From NCBI GenBank assembly GCA_913055685.1, contig CAJXKC010000002.1, forward strand, positions 558,001 through 622,000: a stretch of 64,000 bases of DNA. The letters are read 5' to 3'. Below the pieces are notes generated by a model, which was given only the letters and a program-made list of their open reading frames with translations, did not search any database and was not told where the DNA came from. This stretch comes from an uncultured Flavobacteriales bacterium. GTDB lineage: Bacteria > Bacteroidota > Bacteroidia > Flavobacteriales > Schleiferiaceae. Positions 54,590 to 61,482 of this stretch are shown in pieces; position 1 is the first letter of the stretch, and each line of letters opens with the position of its first letter. The position numbers were made by a program, and so were the translations under genes.

Positions 54590-56971
54590 ATGTGGAACTA
54601 TAAAATAAAGTTGGCGCTTCGCCACCTTTGGAAGGACAAGGTATTTACGGGTATCAATATTTTAGGATTAGCGCTTGGCATTGCGGTGTCGACGGCCATT
54701 TTCCTTTACGCAAACTACCATTATAGCTACGATCGCTTTCATGAAGACCCAGAGGAAATCTACCGCGTTTTAACCATAGACAAGGCCTTGGGGGTAAGTA
54801 GCTCTCGAGTGGGTATTTGTCCGCCTGCAGCCGGACCTGCCGCTCTAAACATTCCTGGCGTAAAAGCGCAAACGCGCTACCTATCGCAAGGCCAGAACCT
54901 ACTGCGGGTAGGCGAACGTTCTATCTATGCCGAGAGCTTTGCCTTTGTGGATAGTAATTTCTTTGAGTTTTTCAATTTCCCGCTCAAATATGGCAATGCT
55001 AGTCAGATTCTACGTAGTCCCAACCAAGCTATTCTCTCTGCCGAATTAGCCACTAAGCTCTTTGGCCAGGAAAACCCTGTGGGCAAGACCATTCAGACCT
55101 CTAATGCTCCAGACCCAGTAATAGTGGAAGGGGTTTTCGAGGATTTACCAGAAAACAGTCATATTCAATTCGAAATGGCTTTGAGCTTGGTCCCTAATCC
55201 CGGCGATACCAATACTGCCCAGTTTTTAAGTACCTGGCAATCGATTGCCGCCCCCACCTATATACGTTTAAGCGAAGAAAGTGATTGGGAATCTATAAAT
55301 GCCCAATTGTTAGAGATTGCTCGCAATAACGATTACGGCGATAATTTCGATCTTACTATGCAGCCCATGCTAGAAGCCCACCTCTACTCCACCGAGCTGC
55401 TCTTCGACAATTATAATATTGGTAAAACCGACATCGGTCAGATTCGCAATTTAGTATTGGTAGCAATCTTCTTGATTTTAATTGCTGCCTTTAACTTCAT
55501 GAACTTAAGCACCGCCCGCAGTGCTAAAAGGGCACGGGAAATTGGCATGCGTAAGGTATTGGGCGCACAGAAGGAACAGCTTATCGCTCAGTTTTTATTC
55601 GAATCCATTTTCTTGGTATTCCTAGCTTTCCTCTTCTCGCTATTCATCTTGCAGATTTTTGGAAACTCAATTGGCATTCAAGTGCCTGAAGGATATCTGA
55701 GCTATTTCATAGCTAATCCAGGCTTTTGGCTTTATGCCATCGCTTTAATCCTAATTTTAGGCTTACTGAGTGGCATCTACCCGGCCTTTGTATTATCGGC
55801 TTATGAGCCTATTAAAACGCTAAAAGGTAATTTTAAGAGTCACGGCTCAGGCTTGTGGATGCGCCGCGCCTTAGTGAGTTTGCAATTTGCGGTATCTATA
55901 GCGGTGATAATTGGTATGCTGGTGGTTCAGGCGCAAATCGATTACATGAACGAAAAGGATATGGGCTTTTCAAAGGAAAACTTGCTAAGTCTGCGTTTAA
56001 ATAGTCGAGAAGCCATACAGAATGCCGAAAGCTTAAAGAATCAAATTGAAAAGATTGACGGGGTATTGGGACTTAGCTCTGCCAATGCCCTACCGGGCAC
56101 CGGATACGGTCGTAATGGTGTAGTTCCAGAAGGTTATAGTGGCGACGATGTTTGGATATTCTCCACCACTGCCGTCCATCATAATTTTGCTGAAGTAATG
56201 AAGCTGGAAGTTTTGGAAGGACGCTTTTACGATGATGAACATCCTGCCGACCTCCAGAACAGCGTTATTATAAATGAAGCGGCTGCCGAAGCGCTGGGCT
56301 GGGAAGAAGCCTTAGGTAAGAAATTGCAATTAGGACCAAATGAGCGCACCATTATTGGGGTCATTAAAAACTTCCACTATGTGGGTTTACGGTATCCCAT
56401 CGAACCCTTACTTCTCTTTCCTCAATCTCGTTTAGCCGGCTCGGTAGCCATTAAAATAGATGCCCAGAAAACGGCACAGGCATTAGATGACATTAGCATG
56501 GCTTGGACGGAAGTAAACCCTAACATTCCCTTCGAATATCAATTCTTTGATGATCAATTCAATGAGATCTTCCAAGACGATCAAAGATTCGCCCAAGTTT
56601 TGAATAGCTTTAACTGGCTTACCATTATTATCGCCTGTTTAGGACTATTAGGTTTAAGTGCTTACAGTGTAGATCAGCGAACCCGAGAGCTCGGACTGCG
56701 CAAGGTCTTAGGTGCTAATTTCACTCAAATCTTTATGGTCCTCAGTAAAGAGTTTTGGTACCTTCTATTGGTTTCCAATGCTTTGGCAATTCCCATTGCT
56801 TATTACTATATGCAAGCTTGGCTAAGCGAATTTGTATATCGCATAGAGCTCAGCTTCTGGCCATTCCTTTTGGCCCTAGCACTTTCTTTTGCCTTAGCTT
56901 GGCTTACCATTGCCTCCCAGGCCTATAGAGCGCTAAGAATAGATCCTGTTAAAGCCCTTAAATACGAGTAA
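54590..56971 (+). CDS. MacB-type ABC transporter permease 1
   Basis: 793 residues. An N-terminal helix (LALRHLWKDKVFTGINILGLALG) is followed by a large periplasmic MacB_PCD domain (~50-260). Then FtsX-type helices with the characteristic NFMNLSTARSAKRAREIGMRKVLGAQ block (~300-330). A second half repeats the plan, with a periplasmic domain and NWLTIIIACLGLLGLSAY followed by TRELGLRKVLGANFTQI. So it is a fused, double-length permease, common in Bacteroidota. It shares the operon with a second, homologous permease one base downstream. Confidence 0.88.
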   Translation: MWNYKIKLALRHLWKDKVFTGINILGLALGIAVSTAIFLYANYHYSYDRFHEDPEEIYRVLTIDKALGVSSSRVGICPPAAGPAALNIPGVKAQTRYLSQGQNLLRVGERSIYAESFAFVDSNFFEFFNFPLKYGNASQILRSPNQAILSAELATKLFGQENPVGKTIQTSNAPDPVIVEGVFEDLPENSHIQFEMALSLVPNPGDTNTAQFLSTWQSIAAPTYIRLSEESDWESINAQLLEIARNNDYGDNFDLTMQPMLEAHLYSTELLFDNYNIGKTDIGQIRNLVLVAIFLILIAAFNFMNLSTARSAKRAREIGMRKVLGAQKEQLIAQFLFESIFLVFLAFLFSLFILQIFGNSIGIQVPEGYLSYFIANPGFWLYAIALILILGLLSGIYPAFVLSAYEPIKTLKGNFKSHGSGLWMRRALVSLQFAVSIAVIIGMLVVQAQIDYMNEKDMGFSKENLLSLRLNSREAIQNAESLKNQIEKIDGVLGLSSANALPGTGYGRNGVVPEGYSGDDVWIFSTTAVHHNFAEVMKLEVLEGRFYDDEHPADLQNSVIINEAAAEALGWEEALGKKLQLGPNERTIIGVIKNFHYVGLRYPIEPLLLFPQSRLAGSVAIKIDAQKTAQALDDISMAWTEVNPNIPFEYQFFDDQFNEIFQDDQRFAQVLNSFNWLTIIIACLGLLGLSAYSVDQRTRELGLRKVLGANFTQIFMVLSKEFWYLLLVSNALAIPIAYYYMQAWLSEFVYRIELSFWPFLLALALSFALAWLTIASQAYRALRIDPVKALKYE

Positions 56972-56972
56972 T

Positions 56973-59369
56973 ATGTGGCGATCCTATTTAAAAACTGCTT
57001 GGCGCAACCTCTGGAAAGCACCTCTATTCACGCTTATTAATCTAAGCGGACTCATTACCGCTCTCTGCAGCTTTGCCCTAATTGCCCTCTACTTGCAAGA
57101 CGAGTATTCCTACGATCGATATCATCACGATTATGAGAATACATACCGTTTATGGGAGGAGCTCGATTTTGAAGGAGCAGGAGAACGTAGTTCCAGCATG
57201 CAGTTTCCAGTGGGACCCGCCCTATTAAACGACTACCCGCATCTTATTGAAGACGTGGTGCGCTTTTTCAATTTTCAAAAGCCCATCTATACCATTAAGG
57301 TAGAGGATCAAATGTTTAATCAGGAAAAGGTATTCTTTACTGATACCGGTGTTTTTAAGATCTTCAATTGGCCTTTATTAGCGGGAGATCCCGAAACGGC
57401 ACTGGATAAACCACAGTCTATTGTCCTAGATAGCGAATTGGCGCAAAAATTCTTCGGTAATGAGGACCCTATTGGTAAGGAGTTAATTATCGAAAGGGGT
57501 GTTCCCTTAAAAGTAACTGGAATAATGGCTCCAGTGCCCTCGCAAACGCATTTTCAACCTAAGGCATTGATAAGCTTTAGCACTTTAGCAGCCTATTTTG
57601 GTCCCGATCTGCAAGCCAATAATTGGGTGTGGAATCCGGCCTGGACCTATATCCATTTCAAAGAGCAAGGTGCTAAAGCCGAATTAGAAGCGCAATTCCC
57701 TAGCTTCATTCAGAAGTATTACCCCGACTTCATGCGCGATCAGACTGAGTTTAGCTTGATGCCGATTGCTGATATTCACCTTGAGTCACATTTGGAATAT
57801 GAATTAGAGGAAAATCATCATCGTTCCGACCTCTACATCTTGGCCACCATGGCCTTAATTATACTCATTATTGCCATTATCAACTTTACTAATTTGGCTA
57901 CTGCTCGCAGCACAGGGCGAGCTCGGGAGGTTGGTGTGCGCAAAACCTTGGGCGCCAATCGTAGTCAGCTTATCCAACAGTTTTTAGGGGAATCCATTTT
58001 GCAGAGCCTTATGGCGGCTATCATTTCGCTAGGACTATTAGCCTTAGTTCTGCCATTGTTTAACAGTTTAGCCCAGGTAAATTTAGCTTACGCTGATTTA
58101 TGGAAAGGCCCTGCCCCCTATGTCTTGCTATCCACTAGCATTTTATTGGGATTCTTAGCTGGCCTCTACCCTGCCTTTTACCTCTCTGCCTTTGAGCCGC
58201 AATTAGTTCTAAAAGGAGGCGCGGTAAAACGTGGCAAAAACCTATTAGGTAAAGTATTAGTGGTCTTTCAATTTGTCCTTAGTGCGGTCTTGATTATTGC
58301 CACCCTTACGGTAAATGAGCAGTTTAGCTTTATGCAGGAAAAAGACTTGGGTTTTGATGAGGAGCAGGTAGTAGTAATGAGCACTAAGCCGAAGCTAATA
58401 CCCCAAATCGAAGCCATTCGAGCCGAATTACTCAAAAGCCCTAATATCGAAGCCTTTACGGTGATGAACGACATCATAGGCGAGGATCATAATGTTTTTG
58501 AATACAATTACGGGGGTATGCCGGCGGGCCAATGGCAGTACCTCCCTACTCTAGTGGTAAACGAGGATTTCGTTAAAACCATGGGGCTGGAAATAATTGC
58601 CGGACGCGATTTGAACCGGGATATTAAATCCGACGATACCGCAGCGGTATTGGTAAATGAAACCTTGGTACGTGAAATGGGCTGGGGCAGCCCCGAAGAA
58701 GCTCTCGGTCAGCGTATGACCACCCCAAGGGGTCGCGAGCGTGTGGTCGGTGTTTTAAAGGATTTCCACTACGTTTCTCTTAAAGAGCCGATCCGACCTT
58801 TTGTTTTGGACATGATTGCCGGTGGTTTTTGGATCCAAGAATTTGCCATTCGCATAAAAGCGGGTAAAACTGAGGCGGCATTAGCGGATTTAAAGGAAGT
58901 ATGGCAGGCTTTTGCCCCCGAATTCCCCTTCGATTACTTCTTTCTGGAAGATCGTTTAGATCGCCTATATGAAAACCAAGACACCTTACGCAAACTGGTA
59001 GCACTCTTCTCTCTTATCGCCTTAATCATTTCTGCGATCGGACTCTTTGCCCTTAGCTCCTTAAGTATTGCTCAGCGTACCAAGGAAATTGGTATTCGCA
59101 AGATTTTAGGTGCGGAAGCGCCCCAATTGATTCAATTGCTCTCTAAAGAGTTTTTAAGTCTGGTTATTATCGCCTTGCTTATTGCTAGCCCCTTATCCTA
59201 TTGGCTGCTTAACAATTGGCTGCAAAGTTTTGCTTATCACATTGACTTCTCTTGGTGGAACGTAGCCCTAGCCGCCATTTTGGCCTTGGCTATAGCGCTT
59301 TTAAGCATGTCATATCACTTAACGAAGGTCTTGCGCAGTGACCCAGTACAGAGCATTCGCTATGAGTAA
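56973..59369 (+). CDS. MacB-type ABC transporter permease 2
   Basis: 798 residues of the same double-length design: helix LKTAWRNLWKAPLFTLINLSG, MacB_PCD, FtsX block NFTNLATARSTGRAREVGVRKTLGANRSQ, and a second copy ending QRTKEIGIRKILGAEAPQL. It differs clearly from the preceding permease, so the two may form a heterodimer with one ATPase. It is the last gene of the operon; no rho-independent terminator follows, and the next DNA is the repeat tract. Confidence 0.88.
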   Translation: MWRSYLKTAWRNLWKAPLFTLINLSGLITALCSFALIALYLQDEYSYDRYHHDYENTYRLWEELDFEGAGERSSSMQFPVGPALLNDYPHLIEDVVRFFNFQKPIYTIKVEDQMFNQEKVFFTDTGVFKIFNWPLLAGDPETALDKPQSIVLDSELAQKFFGNEDPIGKELIIERGVPLKVTGIMAPVPSQTHFQPKALISFSTLAAYFGPDLQANNWVWNPAWTYIHFKEQGAKAELEAQFPSFIQKYYPDFMRDQTEFSLMPIADIHLESHLEYELEENHHRSDLYILATMALIILIIAIINFTNLATARSTGRAREVGVRKTLGANRSQLIQQFLGESILQSLMAAIISLGLLALVLPLFNSLAQVNLAYADLWKGPAPYVLLSTSILLGFLAGLYPAFYLSAFEPQLVLKGGAVKRGKNLLGKVLVVFQFVLSAVLIIATLTVNEQFSFMQEKDLGFDEEQVVVMSTKPKLIPQIEAIRAELLKSPNIEAFTVMNDIIGEDHNVFEYNYGGMPAGQWQYLPTLVVNEDFVKTMGLEIIAGRDLNRDIKSDDTAAVLVNETLVREMGWGSPEEALGQRMTTPRGRERVVGVLKDFHYVSLKEPIRPFVLDMIAGGFWIQEFAIRIKAGKTEAALADLKEVWQAFAPEFPFDYFFLEDRLDRLYENQDTLRKLVALFSLIALIISAIGLFALSSLSIAQRTKEIGIRKILGAEAPQLIQLLSKEFLSLVIIALLIASPLSYWLLNNWLQSFAYHIDFSWWNVALAAILALAIALLSMSYHLTKVLRSDPVQSIRYE

Positions 59370-59410
59370 TTAAAGGCATTACCACCTTAGAGCTTTGTAT
59401 TTCAATGCGT

Positions 59411-59487
59411 TAGACCTTAAGCTGTAGCGCTCAGACTTTATCCCAAGGCGCTCAGACTTTATCCAAGGACGCTCAGACCTTGTCCCA
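59411..59487 (+). repeat. Four tandem 21-bp degenerate repeats
   Basis: The core AGAC recurs with its central A at 59414, 59435, 59456 and 59477, exactly 21 bases apart. The middle two units share GCGCTCAGACTTTATCC; the fourth reads CGCTCAGACCTTGTCCCA. The first unit is more diverged. Confidence 0.75.
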
Positions 59488-59587
59488 TTATAGCTATGCT
59501 TTTAGCCACTATAGCTTTGCTAGTGCAAAAGTAGAGGGCTCATTTCATCCATCAACACTATAGACAATGTCCAGCCCTACAAGCAAA

Positions 59588-59675
59588 GGCATCCCATGCC
59601 TATATCGACTTCCTCCATTACCTGAACCCTAGGCATCCCAAGCCTGGTAAGACTTCATCCCTTGGCTAGTTCAAT
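59588..59675 (+). repeat. 44-bp direct repeat, two copies
   Basis: Copies begin at 59588 and 59632. Both start GGCATCCCA(T/A)GCCT and continue with GACTTC(C/A)TCC; later bases diverge. 44 is twice 22, so this is likely part of the same 21-22 bp repeat family. Confidence 0.6.
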
Positions 59676-60042
59676 AATCTCCTTAGGATATGCGGTATAT
59701 CTAATACCTCCATCCTACCTTTATATATAACTAATTAGGTTTTATATAGTAGGCCTTTCAAGGGAGTCCATGCCGCATAAGACAGCATCCAAAAGGTCTT
59801 AAACGTTTAAGAATGTTCACTTTGATTTCATCCCATAATTGCCTGATCCTGGTCCTTAAAGTCCTTATACATTACCCTATATAAAGGTCGATTTGCACCC
59901 ATTTAAGCAGCCCTTTCCACAAGAAGACGCCTTAAGCTATCCCAGGCACCATGCGGCTTTTGGCTATTTAGTCAATAAACTTTTCCTTTTATCCTTTCGG
60001 AGGCCTATAAATTTGAAATGTGTCTTTTCAATTGAAAGAATT

Positions 60043-60245
60043 AGACCTTCTCCTATGCTAGTACAGACCTTCTCCTATGCTAGTACAGACCTTCCCCCAT
60101 GGTTTCATGACCTTTCCCAAGCTTGTTCGGACCCCTTAAAACGCCACTGGGGACCCTATAATATCGACGCTCCTGGTACTTCCAAAGGATATTCCGAACT
60201 TGGGCAGCGGACCATTGGACCTCTTCCTAAAACGAAGCGGACCTT
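60043..60245 (+). repeat. 22-bp periodic (A/G)GACC array
   Basis: The A of (A/G/T)GACC falls at 60045, 60067, 60089, 60110, 60131, 60153, then 60219 and 60241 with weaker matches in between near 60175 and 60197. Spacing is 21-22 bases throughout. The first two units are identical (AGACCTTCTCCTATGCTAGTAC); later ones keep mainly the GACC core. Confidence 0.7.
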
Positions 60246-60260
60246 TTAATATCATGAGGG

Positions 60261-60655
60261 CTACCCTTCCTCTACTTCATCAGCATGGCTTCTTAGGATC
60301 TTCAATACCCTTCGGTACATGGCTTCCGATAAGCTCCAATTATAGCCTTCGAAGTCTACGCTGTTCGTAAACTGGATTAGCACAACATCTATGTCCTCAT
60401 GGTAAAAGGCTAAGGTCTGATAACCTGGTATAAGTCCACTATGACCACTAGGATACAAGGAGTTATAAAGTGCTTCTTCCTCCGAGTTCCTAAAGGCGGA
60501 CCCATCGTTTAAGGCCCTAATAAAGGAGGCTATATCAGCGGCACTAGCCTACATTGAACCAAAGGTTACAGTTCCTCTATGAAATTAATCCATTTAAAAC
60601 CTCGCTAGAGTTTCCATATAGCTTTAGCTGATAGAGTCCTTTCTAGACAATAATA
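60261..60655 (-). pseudogene. Decayed serine hydrolase (beta-lactamase family) remnant
   Basis: On the minus strand a C-terminal serine-hydrolase segment is recognisable: GSM, then a TAG stop (60551-60549) where Tyr or a similar residue is expected, then ASAADIASFIRALNDG, and further on the GHSGLIPGYQTLAFYHEDID motif, which corresponds to the HxG-type active-site region of class C beta-lactamase relatives. Upstream bits continue only in other frames (LYGNSSEVLNGLIS) with more stops, and the catalytic SxxK half is missing. It is therefore a truncated, frameshifted remnant. Confidence 0.75.
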
Positions 60656-61291
60656 TCATTTCAAGATGAAGTAATCTTTTAAATCCCAGACCACCGGACC
60701 ATTTAAACTATCTTGAATTATTTGTCGAACCAAGCCAACATCGGGAACAAAGAAAAAGTCACGATCGTAATTAAAAATTGGTGCTTCATGGTTATCTAAC
60801 TGATCTTTGGCGATAACCTTAAAATGCTGGACCGCATAAAAAGTAGTAGCTCCTATAGATAAGCTATCTAAATTCTCAACCAATTGAAGTGCATTTAAAG
60901 CTTCTCCCGGCGCTAAGCTAGTGTTAAAGATGCGCTGGCCCAGATGGCCGTGACTACCGCCTCCCCTATACTTTATGTCGCTTTCAATTAAATAGTAGTT
61001 AAAGGTGTCTAGACTAGCGCTGCTGTAAAAAGTGGTATTAATAAACTCCTTACGGGGACAATCAAAAGGGCAGGCATGGGTAAAACCACTTTGCTGGTTC
61101 TTTATAGATATGCTATCCCTTTCAAAATCCTGGTTCTCATACACCCAATAGGACCCTTTTAGAAAATGATACTGATTTTTAAGCTGTTCATCTACATCAA
61201 GGTAGACGGTATCATCCTTATTTGTATCCTTTTGGCAAGAGATCAACAGTAGAAGCAGTATTATAAACAAGCTTTCCTTTCGCAAAGTCAT
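60656..61291 (-). CDS. Putative lipoprotein of unknown function
   Basis: 211 residues with a lipobox LISC (lipidated Cys19). The mature protein is strand-rich with a central CPFDCPRKEF pair of Cys and a Gly/His-rich turn (KYRGGGSHGHLGQ). No family was recognised. The gene lies between a pseudogene and a T9SS cargo gene, in a region with less dense coding than the rest of the window. Confidence 0.65.
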   Translation of the reverse strand: MTLRKESLFIILLLLLISCQKDTNKDDTVYLDVDEQLKNQYHFLKGSYWVYENQDFERDSISIKNQQSGFTHACPFDCPRKEFINTTFYSSASLDTFNYYLIESDIKYRGGGSHGHLGQRIFNTSLAPGEALNALQLVENLDSLSIGATTFYAVQHFKVIAKDQLDNHEAPIFNYDRDFFFVPDVGLVRQIIQDSLNGPVVWDLKDYFILK

Positions 61292-61482
61292 TAATTCAGG
61301 GTTTTAATCGATTCTGTGGCTTTAAGACACAATGGCTTTAACTAGCGTAGCAATTCACCAATAGGTGATAATCCAAGATACGATTATTATAAAGAAGCCC
61401 TTGAAAATCGATTTGCTCATTCCTCATTATTACTAAAGACTAAATTTTCTAGCCAATTCTATATTACCGTGAGGCACATCTT

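Larger units (their letters stand above)
59370..60260. other. Gene-free region with degenerate repeats
   Basis: About 890 bases without a convincing gene. It holds the 21-bp tandem array at 59411-59487, a 44-bp direct repeat (59588 and 59632), a 14-base perfect palindrome (CTTAAACGTTTAAG, 59798-59811), a 12-base palindrome (TTTCAATTGAAA, 60026-60037) and a 22-bp periodic array at 60043-60245. It does not look like an insertion sequence: no transposase and no clear terminal inverted repeats. Confidence 0.6.

Noticed and set aside
59411-60245. CRISPR-like array
   Set aside because: Units are contiguous 21-22 bp with no unique spacers of constant length, and repeats are degenerate; no cas genes nearby.
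59893-60249. 118-codon open frame on the plus strand
   Set aside because: It spans the 22-bp repeat array, its repeats do not keep one reading frame, and the translation shows no protein-like pattern or signal.
61292-61482. Promoter or RNA gene in the 190-base gap
   Set aside because: Only a five-base inverted repeat (TCACC/GGTGA) was seen; no TAnnTTTG element or tRNA-like fold in either direction.
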